Shown in pieces: positions 1 to 9,264 of a DNA stretch of 64,000 nt. The number at the start of each line of letters is the position of its first letter. Within the stretch, counting starts at the first letter, position 1. This DNA is from Chryseobacterium sp. W4I1 (GTDB lineage: Bacteria > Bacteroidota > Bacteroidia > Flavobacteriales > Weeksellaceae): positions 4,197,001-4,261,000 of the forward strand of contig NZ_JAUSXQ010000001.1 of assembly GCF_030816115.1 (NCBI RefSeq), written 5' to 3'. Made by a program: the position numbers and the translations under genes. Under the pieces are notes generated by a model that saw nothing but the letters and a program-made list of their open reading frames with translations, was not told the DNA's origin and ran no database searches.

Positions 1-92
1 ACCTTGTAAAAGTAGCAAGAGAACATATTATTGCAGGCGATTTCTACGAATGGAAGAAATCTATAGTCCCGGTTCTGAGACAGAGACTTTAA
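1..92 (+). CDS. tgt: Queuine tRNA-ribosyltransferase, C-terminal end (partial)
   Basis: The first 92 bases, read from base 3, encode a 29-residue C-terminus ending in TAA. It contains the segment HIIAGDFYEW and ends PVLRQRL, as in the last residues of bacterial Tgt (tRNA-guanine transglycosylase), which exchanges guanine for preQ1 at tRNA position 34. The start lies before the window. The stop is 13 bases before the following YjgP/YjgQ permease gene on the same strand; tgt next to such a permease is a common arrangement in Bacteroidota. The call rests only on this short tail plus the neighbour. Confidence 0.8.
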   Translation, partial: LVKVAREHIIAGDFYEWKKSIVPVLRQRL

Positions 93-105
93 AAACAGAA
101 AGATC

Positions 106-1218
106 ATGATCAAAATTATAGACAAATATATCATCAAAAAGTACCTTGGAACATTCAGTTTCATGCTGATATTGCTGTCTGTAGTTGTACTTGTGATCGA
201 TGTTCAGCAGAAAATTCCCAGGATAGAAAACGCAAAAGCAATCGATCCCAAACTGGATCTGATGTACTTTTTGATCCATTTTTATCCGTTCTGGATCATC
301 AACCTTATAGTGACCTTTCTTTCTATTCTTGTATTTATTTCTGTGATTTATTTTACGTCCAGAATGGCTAATAATACGGAAATTGTTGCTGTTATCAGTA
401 GTGGGGCCAGTTTTCACAGATTTGCAAAGCCTTATTTATATACTTCTATTTTGATTGCGATGATATCGCTGCTGGTAAACCATATGGTGCTGCCATGGGC
501 TAATATAAAGAAGAATCAACTGGAGGCTTATACCTATAATGCGGCAAACAAAGAAAAGATTTTGGGAACCGCTCCTGCATCTGCGCAGCTCAGCAAAACA
601 GAATACATCTTCGTCAACTCCTGGAACAAAAGAGAAAACAGGGGTTCAGGATTTGTGTATCAGAAATTTGATAAAACCAGGAAGATGACCTACGAACTGA
701 AGGCATCGGAGGTCTACTGGGATAAAGCTAAAAAACAGTTTACAATTACCAATTATCTTGAAAAAACCATTAATAAAGATAATACTGAAAAACTGGGTAA
801 TGGTGTAGAACTAAGGAAAAACTATGGGCATTCCCCCGAAGAACTCTTCCCGAATGAACTTCTTGGCCAGAATAAAACCACCCCCGAACTTATCAAATTC
901 ATCGACAGGGAAAAAGAAAGAGGAAACAGCAACCTGAATTCTTATCTTAATGAGTTTCACCAGAGAACCTCAATGCCTGTTTCTATTATTATATTAACGT
1001 TTTTAGCCCTTTCCCTGGCTTCCCAGAAAAAAAGAGGAGGACTTGGAGTAAATCTTGCAATAGGGATCTCTCTGGCGTTTGTATTCGTGTTCTCATTTGA
1101 GGCATTGAAAGTAGTTTCAGAGAATAAAAGCCTGTCACCGGCTGTCGCTATGTGGCTTCCTAATATGGTTTTTCTTCCGCTTACCCTATACCTTTACCTG
1201 AAAAGAGCCAATCAGTAA
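106..1218 (+). CDS. YjgP/YjgQ (LptF/LptG) family permease
   Basis: This 370-residue inner-membrane protein has the layout of LptF/LptG, the permeases that with LptB extract lipopolysaccharide from the inner membrane. Visible features are the N-terminal start MIKIIDKYIIKKYLGTF, two hydrophobic segments near residues 15-32 and 58-82, a third near 100-125, a periplasmic middle part (about 130-275) with a beta-jellyroll-like composition, and three C-terminal membrane segments from about 285. Length matches the family. It follows tgt by 13 bases and probably shares its transcript. Its stop overlaps the end of the convergent birA by 7 bases. Whether it works as LptF or LptG cannot be told from sequence alone. 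Confidence 0.88.
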   Translation: MIKIIDKYIIKKYLGTFSFMLILLSVVVLVIDVQQKIPRIENAKAIDPKLDLMYFLIHFYPFWIINLIVTFLSILVFISVIYFTSRMANNTEIVAVISSGASFHRFAKPYLYTSILIAMISLLVNHMVLPWANIKKNQLEAYTYNAANKEKILGTAPASAQLSKTEYIFVNSWNKRENRGSGFVYQKFDKTRKMTYELKASEVYWDKAKKQFTITNYLEKTINKDNTEKLGNGVELRKNYGHSPEELFPNELLGQNKTTPELIKFIDREKERGNSNLNSYLNEFHQRTSMPVSIIILTFLALSLASQKKRGGLGVNLAIGISLAFVFVFSFEALKVVSENKSLSPAVAMWLPNMVFLPLTLYLYLKRANQ

Positions 1219-1928
1219 AGAAGTTTAACCTCTTTATGATAAAAAGATTTTAATCCGTCTTTCTCCAGCTCAATCCAAAGCTCACCTTTTTCGTCAGCCT
1301 GGCGGATAATGCCATTTTGTCGCTCTTTTTCAATTTCAAAGACCGATATCTCATCCTTTCGGAATAAATGATGATTAAAAAGTTCAATGATCTCTTTTTT
1401 AGTCGGAATATTTTTCAGTCTTTCTGTCAAATATTCATGAAGCTTCATGGTGAATTCATCAAGATCAAAAACCTTTCCTGTCTGCGTCAGTAGTGATCCT
1501 GCATGAGATATCTCGTCAAAATTATCCTGAAGAACATTGAGTCCTGCTCCGATGATGAAATAATTATTTTGATTAATTTTTTTCTTTTCAATCAGAATTC
1601 CAACGATTTTTTTATTTTTAAGGATAATATCATTCGGCCACTTTATTTTCACTGCATTGTCAGTCATATTGGCAAGTAAATCCCGAATGACAACAGCGGT
1701 ATAATAATTGAATATAAAATCTGAGAGCAGAAAGCTTTCCGCCTTCACAGCAAGCGTGTAGGCAATGTTTTTTCCGGCGGCAGCTGCCCATGTATTTCCA
1801 TATTGTCCGCGGCCTTTGGTTTGATTGAATGTAGAGAGTCCTATAAAATCTGAATTTTCATAAAGTAAAAACCTTGAAACTTCGTCATTAGTAGAAGAGC
1901 ATTCTTTTAAGTGGAATAATTGACTCAT
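1212..1928 (-). CDS. birA: Biotin--[acetyl-CoA-carboxylase] ligase
   Basis: The 238-residue protein activates biotin with ATP and attaches it to the biotin carboxyl carrier protein of acetyl-CoA carboxylase. The N-terminal SSTND, the adenylate-binding loop GRGQYGNTW (around residues 39-47) and the KWPND motif (around 95-99) are the expected catalytic signatures, followed by GILIE and GAGLNV. There is no N-terminal helix-turn-helix, so this is the ligase-only form and would not repress a biotin operon as E. coli BirA does. It converges on the permease gene (7-base overlap of ends) and diverges from rsfS. Confidence 0.95.
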   Translation of the reverse strand: MSQLFHLKECSSTNDEVSRFLLYENSDFIGLSTFNQTKGRGQYGNTWAAAAGKNIAYTLAVKAESFLLSDFIFNYYTAVVIRDLLANMTDNAVKIKWPNDIILKNKKIVGILIEKKKINQNNYFIIGAGLNVLQDNFDEISHAGSLLTQTGKVFDLDEFTMKLHEYLTERLKNIPTKKEIIELFNHHLFRKDEISVFEIEKERQNGIIRQADEKGELWIELEKDGLKSFYHKEVKLLY

Positions 1929-1987
1929 TTAAGAAAACTTTAAGACTTTAAAGGGCTAAAAGTAAGGCTAAAGTAAAAGAAAAACAA

Positions 1988-1995
1988 TAAATTTG
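1988..1995 (+). promoter_or_regulatory. -7 box (TAAATTTG) of rsfS/ftsH
   Basis: TAAATTTG fits the Bacteroidota -7 consensus TAnnTTTG and lies 18 bases before the rsfS ATG. It also shows why a TTG at 1993 is not the start codon: that TTG is part of this box. Confidence 0.6.
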
Positions 1996-2013
1996 CAGAT
2001 TATAGATATTTTA

Positions 2014-2376
2014 ATGAATAAAACAGCAGAAAAGCAGGCACTAATAGATAAAATTGTTGAAGCCATTCAGGACGTAAAGGGTGAAGATATTATGATTTTT
2101 GATCTTTCGAAAATTGAAAATTCTGTAGCGGAAACTTTTATAATTTGTAGCGGAAACTCCAATACACAGGTTTCTGCATTAGCAGGAAGTGTTGAGAAAA
2201 AAGTGAGAAATGATCTTAAAGATAGACCCTGGCATGTAGAAGGTACCGAAAACTCAATGTGGGTTTTGGTAGATTACGTAACTGTGGTAGTGCATATTTT
2301 CCAAAAAGAAATACGTGAATATTACGATATTGAAGAACTTTGGGGAGATGCAGCAATCACCAAAATCGAAAATTAA
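2014..2376 (+). CDS. rsfS: Ribosome silencing factor RsfS
   Basis: A 120-residue RsfS (YbeB/Iojap family) that binds ribosomal protein uL14 and blocks joining of the subunits when nutrients are low. The diagnostic features are DIMIFDLSKI near residues 25-35, CSGNS, the RPWHVEGT motif (human and bacterial homologues have a W-x-x-E-G pattern here), VDYVTVVVHIF and the C-terminal EELWGDA. Start chosen at the ATG at 2014 because a TTG seven codons earlier lies in the promoter -7 box. It ends 22 bases before ftsH on the same strand and is likely cotranscribed; rsfS-ftsH is a common Bacteroidota order. Confidence 0.95.
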   Translation: MNKTAEKQALIDKIVEAIQDVKGEDIMIFDLSKIENSVAETFIICSGNSNTQVSALAGSVEKKVRNDLKDRPWHVEGTENSMWVLVDYVTVVVHIFQKEIREYYDIEELWGDAAITKIEN

Positions 2377-2398
2377 TTTTAAATTTTAAAAAGTATAA

Positions 2399-4417
<2,019 letters not shown>

Positions 4418-4437
4418 AATACTTCCAAAATATATTG

Positions 4438-4478
4438 AAAAAAAACCTGACAGTCTTAAAGAATTGTCAGGTTTTTTC
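4438..4478 (+). terminator. Intrinsic terminator after ftsH
   Basis: A stem of AACCTGACA pairing with TGTCAGGTT around a 12-base loop is followed by a run of T. It separates ftsH from the LUD-cdsA-psd unit. Confidence 0.85.
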
Positions 4479-4555
4479 ATATTTAAAGACACATTTTTAG
4501 AATCTATTGTAATAATTTTCTATTTTTGTATAAAGTTGATTAAAAATAAATTAAG

Positions 4556-5137
4556 TTGAATTTATTCAAGAGGATTGTAAGCAAACTTACCAACCAGCCT
4601 GAGGAAGAGGAAAAGCAGAGTCTGGAGAAGCTCGGGGATTCGCTGAAAAATGCGGATCTTGACTATAAGTTTGCCCAATTATTTACGCATTCGGGAGGAT
4701 TTTTTAATTATTGTGCAGATGAAGCGGAGGCTCTACAGACTTTGAACCAAATTGTCAAGATAGAAGGCATTGGAAATCTTTTCTGCTGGGACAAAGAGCT
4801 TCAGAGCTTTTTAAATGTAGTAAAGGTACCTTATACTTCAGAAATGGAGAATTCCAATGACGCTGCCTTTATCACCTGCGAGTATCTTATTGCCTATGAC
4901 GGAAGAATAATGCTTTCTCATAACAATATCCTGCATTACCATTCTTCAAGACTTCCCGGTAAGATTATTATTATGGCCAATGTTTCACAGATTGTAAACA
5001 ACCTTAATGATGCGATGGGAAAAATAAAAAGAAACGGTAATATCAAAAACCTTACTTCCATCAGTGGAGGGCAGTCAAGTTTAGATTCCTCTTCCCATAC
5101 CAATACAAAACTGTTTTTATTGCTGCTTGAAGATTAA
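4556..5137 (+). CDS. LUD (LutC/YkgG) domain protein
   Basis: A 193-residue protein of the LutC/YkgG (LUD) family, whose members occur in lactate-utilisation complexes and as stand-alone proteins of unknown role. The segment EALQTLNQIV, the core AAFITCEYLIAYDGRIMLS and the following LPGKIIIMANVSQIV agree with the LUD fold; the N-terminal 40 residues are charged and probably helical. The start is a TTG, because no ATG occurs until about residue 97 and the family begins MNLFKR. It lies 24 bases before cdsA on the same strand. In flavobacteria this gene commonly sits between ftsH and cdsA, which hints at a membrane or envelope link, but its function is not known. Confidence 0.75.
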   Translation: MNLFKRIVSKLTNQPEEEEKQSLEKLGDSLKNADLDYKFAQLFTHSGGFFNYCADEAEALQTLNQIVKIEGIGNLFCWDKELQSFLNVVKVPYTSEMENSNDAAFITCEYLIAYDGRIMLSHNNILHYHSSRLPGKIIIMANVSQIVNNLNDAMGKIKRNGNIKNLTSISGGQSSLDSSSHTNTKLFLLLLED

Positions 5138-5161
5138 GCATCAACTTATAAATTTTACATT

Positions 5162-6034
5162 TTGGACAAAAACCTTATTCAAAGAACCATTTCCGGACTT
5201 GTTTATGTGGCCGTTATCATTCTTTGCACAACACCGCTGGGTGCCCAGCTGATCAACAAAATGCATCCGGGTCTTATCAGACAGGAATATCTGTATCACG
5301 GGCTCATGACCCTTCTTCTTCTTGTAGGGAGCTGGGAATGTGTCAAGATCATGAAGTTTGGGAAAGGATATGAAAAATGGATTGTGCTTCCGTTGGTTAT
5401 CTTTATTTATTATGTATTTTCCAAACGATATTTCCACCACGATTTCTTTTTCGATTTCAGGCTGAATGAGATACTTGCTCTTTCCCTGGTCGCTATTGCA
5501 GTGGTTACCCTGTTCAAATATCCCAATGAATTATATTACGACAGCGGAAAGCTGATCTTTACAGTGATCTATGTAGCACTGCCTTTCAGCTTTGCCTTGG
5601 GATTGCCTAAATTTTCCAGCTATGACGGTACGTTTTCACTGGAAGTACTGTTTCTGTTCATTCTTATCTGGAGCAGTGATACCTTTGCTTACCTTACCGG
5701 AAAATTTTTCGGAAAGCATAAAATGGCCCCTAAAATCTCTCCAAAGAAAACGTGGGAAGGATATGCCGGGGGAGTGGTATTAACCTTGGTTTTATCGTAC
5801 TTTATAGAACACTACCAGCCGGAACTTCGTGGAAACTGGATGGTCGTAGGATTTCTGGTGGCAGCATTTGCTCCGTTAGGCGATCTTGTAGAAAGCCAGC
5901 TTAAAAGAAACTTTGGGGTGAAAGACAGCGGAAACATCATTCCGGGGCATGGAGGAGTGCTGGACAGGCTGGACAGTTTTTTAATTTGCGTTCCTGTCGT
6001 ATATTTGTACTTTATTTTAGAAAAATTTATTTAA
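5162..6034 (+). CDS. cdsA: Phosphatidate cytidylyltransferase
   Basis: The 290-residue integral membrane enzyme makes CDP-diacylglycerol from phosphatidate and CTP, the precursor of all phospholipids. The CdsA signature is clear near the C-terminus: S-x-x-KR, then KDSGNIIPGHGGVLDRLDS (about residues 248-270), containing the metal-binding Asp residues. About seven hydrophobic segments precede and follow it. The start is TTG, 24 bases after the LUD gene; the next Met is 37 residues in, too late for the family. psd begins only 4 bases after the stop, so cdsA and psd act in one operon for phosphatidylethanolamine synthesis. Confidence 0.95.
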   Translation: MDKNLIQRTISGLVYVAVIILCTTPLGAQLINKMHPGLIRQEYLYHGLMTLLLLVGSWECVKIMKFGKGYEKWIVLPLVIFIYYVFSKRYFHHDFFFDFRLNEILALSLVAIAVVTLFKYPNELYYDSGKLIFTVIYVALPFSFALGLPKFSSYDGTFSLEVLFLFILIWSSDTFAYLTGKFFGKHKMAPKISPKKTWEGYAGGVVLTLVLSYFIEHYQPELRGNWMVVGFLVAAFAPLGDLVESQLKRNFGVKDSGNIIPGHGGVLDRLDSFLICVPVVYLYFILEKFI

Positions 6035-6038
6035 TCTC

Positions 6039-6692
6039 ATGAAACTACACAGAGAATCGAAAGGAACGATTACCGTAGCAACGATACTGTTTATCATAAT
6101 AAGTGTGTTGGCTATTTATTTTCTTAAAATGTGGTCGTTACTGATCATTATGCCGTTATTGGTTGTTTACAGTTTAGTATTTTGGTTCTTCAGAGTTCCG
6201 GAACGTGATATTTTGGAACACAGGGAAAATGTTATTGCTCCTGTCGACGGGAAGGTAGTAATGATCAAAGAAGTGGATGAGACTGAATTTCTGAAAGGAA
6301 AAGCCATTCAGGTGTCTATTTTCATGTCGCCGCTGAATGTTCATATCTGCCGATATCCGGTTTCCGGAAAAGTGACCTACAAAAAGTATCATCCGGGAAA
6401 GTACCTTGTTGCATGGCATGAAAAGTCTTCTACAGAGAACGAAAGAACTACAGTTGCCATAGAAACAGCTACCAATCATCAGGTAGTATTCAGACAGATC
6501 GCAGGATATGTGGCGAGAAGGATCGTTTTCTATTGTAATGAAGGAGATCAGGCAAAAGCCGGCCATGAGTTCGGTTTCATTAAATTCGGTTCCAGAATGG
6601 ACGTTTTTCTGCCTTTAGACACTGAAATTATTTGTAAGATCGGAGACATTACCAAAGGTGGGCTTGATGTGATCGCCAAAATGAAAGATTAA
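6039..6692 (+). CDS. psd: Phosphatidylserine decarboxylase (short form)
   Basis: A 217-residue short-form (archaeal-type) phosphatidylserine decarboxylase that makes phosphatidylethanolamine. Two hydrophobic segments lie within residues 10-52. The motifs APVDGKV (about 67-73), FMSPLNVHICRYPVSG (about 95-110) and the self-cleavage site FGSRMDVFLP near residue 185 are those of the family; the serine after the glycine would become the pyruvoyl cofactor. It starts 4 bases after cdsA and ends with a terminator-like hairpin. The length is normal for the short form, which lacks the longer N-terminal region of E. coli Psd. Confidence 0.95.
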   Translation: MKLHRESKGTITVATILFIIISVLAIYFLKMWSLLIIMPLLVVYSLVFWFFRVPERDILEHRENVIAPVDGKVVMIKEVDETEFLKGKAIQVSIFMSPLNVHICRYPVSGKVTYKKYHPGKYLVAWHEKSSTENERTTVAIETATNHQVVFRQIAGYVARRIVFYCNEGDQAKAGHEFGFIKFGSRMDVFLPLDTEIICKIGDITKGGLDVIAKMKD

Positions 6693-6717
6693 TAAAGAAT
6701 AACATCAAAATATATAT

Positions 6718-6747
6718 AAAGGGGAAATTAAGTTTCTCCTTTTTTTG
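6718..6747 (+). terminator. Probable terminator after psd
   Basis: AGGGGAAA and TTTCTCCT form a stem (one G-T pair) with a five-base loop followed by a T run, 25 bases after the psd stop. Confidence 0.6.
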
Positions 6748-6820
6748 TGCCTATTTTACTAAACTATTTCCAACCTGATTCACCTGTTTTAATTTCAGGA
6801 TTCTATTTTCTTAGTTTTTG

Positions 6821-6882
6821 TACGCACGCGTACTATTGAGTACTCATTTTGTGGAGTATATTTCTTGAAATCAATATTTTTG
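6821..6882 (+). promoter_or_regulatory. Operator/promoter A: GTA direct repeat plus TATTTTTG
   Basis: GCGTA (6828-6832) and GAGTA (6838-6842) form a direct repeat with 10-base spacing, preceded by an inverted TACGC (6821-6825). A -7 box TATTTTTG lies at 6875-6882, 32 bases after the second half-site. The same arrangement occurs before the HTH pair and before the secreted protein gene downstream. The box is about 310 bases before the membrane regulator's start, implying a long leader or an additional start site. Confidence 0.55.
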
Positions 6883-7194
6883 TAGGAATATTATTCTTAT
6901 CAAATTTTATTCGGTGCTTTTTCTGGTGTGAGAATAAAAAATATTTCTTTTTTATTTAAATTTATTTATAGCATACTAATTTTTTGCGTATTAATTGATT
7001 ATAATCTGTAGGATACCATTTTTTTACGTAAATATGCTGAAAAATTATACGAATTACTAAGCTTGTAATGGGCTTAATAATTAATAAAAAAACACCTTCA
7101 CAATCTTTCATTCAACAAAAAACTGCAGATAGATTTCATTGTTCTGCTGTTTTGTGCATTTGATGAGTATTAATATGAATTCAAGTTGTTTGTC

Positions 7195-8238
7195 ATGTAC
7201 AAAAAGCAACTTGAGCTTTATGATAACACAAAAACACAGGACACAATGATTTTTAAAAAATTCTTTCGATTGATCAGTGGAGAAGCTGAGGAATTATATG
7301 ATGAGGATGAGCGTAATTATCTTAATCTCATTAATAAATATCTTCTATTCCTTTTTCTGTTGTTCTTATTTTACTCAATATTCATCATTATCTTTTTCGG
7401 AGATGCAGTTATCTCTACGTTTTTGACGATCACTACACTTTTCTGGCTTTTTTTAATGGCTGTTAAAGGAAAGACAAACCGCTATAGAAAAACATTAAAG
7501 ACAAGTGTCATTTTTGTCTTTATCCTGTTGGCTTTTATCATCAGTTTCTTTCATATCTATACTTTTAAAAATGCGGGAGTAGAGTACTTCTATTTCTCAC
7601 TTTTATTTGCTATCCCTTTCTTTTTTAATTATAAGGAAAACTTTATTTCAATCCTGATCCTTGCCTTTATAATCAGTGCCAATTGTGTTGCCTGCTTATA
7701 TTTTGACTTTGATTTTCTTCCTAGAAGCATTTTTTTTGAGGCCGGGGATTTCAAAACCATAAAACTGCTTAATATTTTATTTTCCATAGCTTCATTTCTG
7801 CTGGATATCTCCTTTATTACTCAGAAAGATGATCTGATCTTCGGGCTTATGAAAGATACAAGAATAAAAGACTCTACTATAGAAGATTTGCAGAAAACCA
7901 ATACCGGGCTCCTGAAGCAGCAAATGATCATCAATCATCTTACAGAAGAAAATATCCGTGAAATCTGTAGCCTGGCAGAAAGTAACTCGCCGCTGTTCTT
8001 TGATAAATTCCAGATCTTTTTCCCACATTTTATTCCTGCTGTTTTATCAAAAAATCCGAATCTTATTCATTCCGAACTTTATTTCTGTGCATTAATGAAG
8101 ATTGACTTTGATACCAAGAAAATCGCAAAGTGTACGAACAGCAGTATCAGAGCAGTGGAAAGTAAAAAATACAGAATCAGGAAAAAGCTGGATATTCCTT
8201 CTGAAATGAACATCAACAGTTTTATTCTCAAAATATAA
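7195..8238 (+). CDS. Membrane-anchored helix-turn-helix (LuxR-like) regulator
   Basis: A 347-residue protein with about six hydrophobic segments between residues 45 and 205, a charged, probably coiled-coil stretch (about 215-250), and a C-terminal helix-turn-helix region. The last 60 residues (from SELYFCALMKIDFDTKKIAKC, then SIRAVESKKYRIRKKLDIP) follow the pattern of LuxR-type DNA-binding domains in Bacteroidota hybrid regulators. There is no receiver, kinase or TPR domain, so signal input would come through the membrane part. ATG at 7195 was chosen; ATG at 7246 is a good alternative. Promoter A lies upstream. The next two genes are small HTH proteins with the same operator, so it may be the local activator; this is inference. 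Confidence 0.6.
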   Translation: MYKKQLELYDNTKTQDTMIFKKFFRLISGEAEELYDEDERNYLNLINKYLLFLFLLFLFYSIFIIIFFGDAVISTFLTITTLFWLFLMAVKGKTNRYRKTLKTSVIFVFILLAFIISFFHIYTFKNAGVEYFYFSLLFAIPFFFNYKENFISILILAFIISANCVACLYFDFDFLPRSIFFEAGDFKTIKLLNILFSIASFLLDISFITQKDDLIFGLMKDTRIKDSTIEDLQKTNTGLLKQQMIINHLTEENIREICSLAESNSPLFFDKFQIFFPHFIPAVLSKNPNLIHSELYFCALMKIDFDTKKIAKCTNSSIRAVESKKYRIRKKLDIPSEMNINSFILKI

Positions 8239-8253
8239 TTTTTTTACTTGACT

Positions 8254-8309
8254 GAGTAGTATTACGTAGAAGGATAGGCTTTTAATTCATTTTGTTGTTG
8301 ATATTTTTG
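8254..8309 (+). promoter_or_regulatory. Operator/promoter B: GTA direct repeat plus TATTTTTG
   Basis: GAGTA (8254-8258) and ACGTA (8264-8268) are 10 bases apart; TATTTTTG follows at 8302-8309, 33 bases after the second half-site. No TTG lies at the usual -33 distance, which would suit an activator-dependent promoter. The box ends 7 bases before the ATG of the first HTH gene, so the transcript would be nearly leaderless. Confidence 0.6.
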
Positions 8310-8316
8310 CTGTAAG

Positions 8317-8730
8317 ATGAATTTAAAACAGATACATATCGGAAGTTTAGTGAAAACAAAAGTAGAAGAGCTCCGTATACCTTCCGAAAGAATCATGAAA
8401 TTTTTAAACTGTACCGAAACTGAAATAGAAGATATGTATCTGCAGGAGAGTATAGATACCCATAAGTTGCTAAGATGGTGCAAACTTTTGGATTTTGATT
8501 TCTTCAGGATATTTACAGGCCATCTCATTCTTTATGCACCACCAACGAAAATAAATAAAACAGTTAAGGTGGGAAATTCTACCCTTGAATTCAGGAAAAG
8601 TGTTTATACAGAAGAGGTTAAGGTATTTATATTGAATAAGATAATGACTGGTGAAATGACGATAAAAGAAATTATAATAAAGTACAAGATTCCTAAGACT
8701 ACTCTTTACAAGTGGGTGAAAAAAGTATAG
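8317..8730 (+). CDS. Small helix-turn-helix protein, first of a pair
   Basis: A 137-residue protein with two parts. The N-terminal 75 residues (starting MNLKQIHIGSLVKTKVEELR, with an HTH-like stretch ILKF/CTETEIEDMY and the later HKLLRWCKLLDFDFFRIF) look like a Cro/XRE-type domain. The C-terminal part (about 90-137) ends in IIIKYKIPKTTLYKWVKKV, which resembles the HTH of IS3-type OrfA transposases. No catalytic domain is present. I recall similar proteins as frequent in Chryseobacterium, often annotated as transposase, but that name is not supported here. The second HTH gene starts 2 bases after its stop. Confidence 0.65.
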   Translation: MNLKQIHIGSLVKTKVEELRIPSERIMKFLNCTETEIEDMYLQESIDTHKLLRWCKLLDFDFFRIFTGHLILYAPPTKINKTVKVGNSTLEFRKSVYTEEVKVFILNKIMTGEMTIKEIIIKYKIPKTTLYKWVKKV

Positions 8731-8732
8731 AC

Positions 8733-9050
8733 ATGCCGGATTTCAAACAAATATATACTGATATTATCACTGAGAAATTCCCTGATAAAATAAACGATCC
8801 GTTGATAATCAATAAACTGGATTCCCTAAATACCGCTATAGATATTCTGAAATTCAACAGATTGATCTTTGGTCAGGCAGAATATGCGGTTGAGTTTAAG
8901 AGCCAAAGATTACGTTCTTATGATGAATCTTCCATCCGTGAGATTCTAAATTATCAAAATAAAAATAAGCTGACCAACCAGGAAACAGCCAATCATTTCA
9001 AAACCAGCCGGAATACTATTGCTAAATGGAAGTCCATTTATAAGAGATAG
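8733..9050 (+). CDS. Small helix-turn-helix protein, second of a pair
   Basis: A 105-residue protein beginning MPDFKQIYTDIITEKFPDK and ending in a helix-turn-helix: IREILNYQNKNKLTNQETAN then HFKTSRNTIAKWKSIYKR. The C-terminal third again resembles an OrfA-like or homeodomain-like HTH. ATG at 8733 was preferred over an in-frame GTG at 8712 that would overlap the previous gene. With 2 bases between the genes the two are almost certainly cotranslated, suggesting that the proteins act together, perhaps as a heteromeric DNA-binding complex. Function unknown. Confidence 0.6.
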   Translation: MPDFKQIYTDIITEKFPDKINDPLIINKLDSLNTAIDILKFNRLIFGQAEYAVEFKSQRLRSYDESSIREILNYQNKNKLTNQETANHFKTSRNTIAKWKSIYKR

Positions 9051-9142
9051 TCTTCTTATTTATCTTTTATTTTTCTAAATAATTCCAATAATCATACGCC
9101 CATATATTTTGATTATTTTTCACATAAAATGTTGATCGACTG

Positions 9143-9215
9143 TACGCTTTACTACTCATGCGTAGTATTGCGTAGACTTTTTTTAGACAATAACCCGTTA
9201 TGGATGATACTTTTG
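9143..9215 (+). promoter_or_regulatory. Operator/promoter C: GTA direct repeat plus TACTTTTG
   Basis: GCGTA (9160-9164) and GCGTA (9170-9174) are a direct repeat with 10-base spacing, with an inverted TACGC at 9143-9147 and CTAC at 9151-9155 upstream. TACTTTTG follows at 9208-9215, 33 bases after the second half-site, exactly as in promoter B. There is no TTG at the -33 position. The ATG of the secreted protein is 50 bases further on. Confidence 0.6.
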
Positions 9216-9264
9216 TATTGGCTGAAATGTCAGTTTAAAAAATAACAAACATAATTATTTCAAA

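Larger units (their letters stand above)
6693..7194. other. 502-base intergenic region with regulated promoter A
   Basis: After the psd terminator the region is very AT-rich. It holds operator/promoter A (6821-6882) and then about 310 bases to the next gene. That leader contains a lone GCGTA (near 6986) and a TTACGTAA (near 7025), related to the operator half-site. A 31-codon frame at 7068-7163 exists but has no support. No RNA gene was recognised. Confidence 0.6.

Noticed and set aside
1993..2013. TTG start for rsfS seven codons upstream
   Set aside because: The TTG is part of the -7 box TAAATTTG; the ATG at 2014 fits the family start.
7068..7163. 31-codon frame in the leader of the membrane regulator
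   Set aside because: No promoter at the right distance, no recognisable composition, and length easily reached by chance in AT-rich DNA.
8317..9050. Insertion sequence because of OrfA-like HTH
   Set aside because: No transposase catalytic domain, no terminal inverted repeats and no target-site duplication were found.
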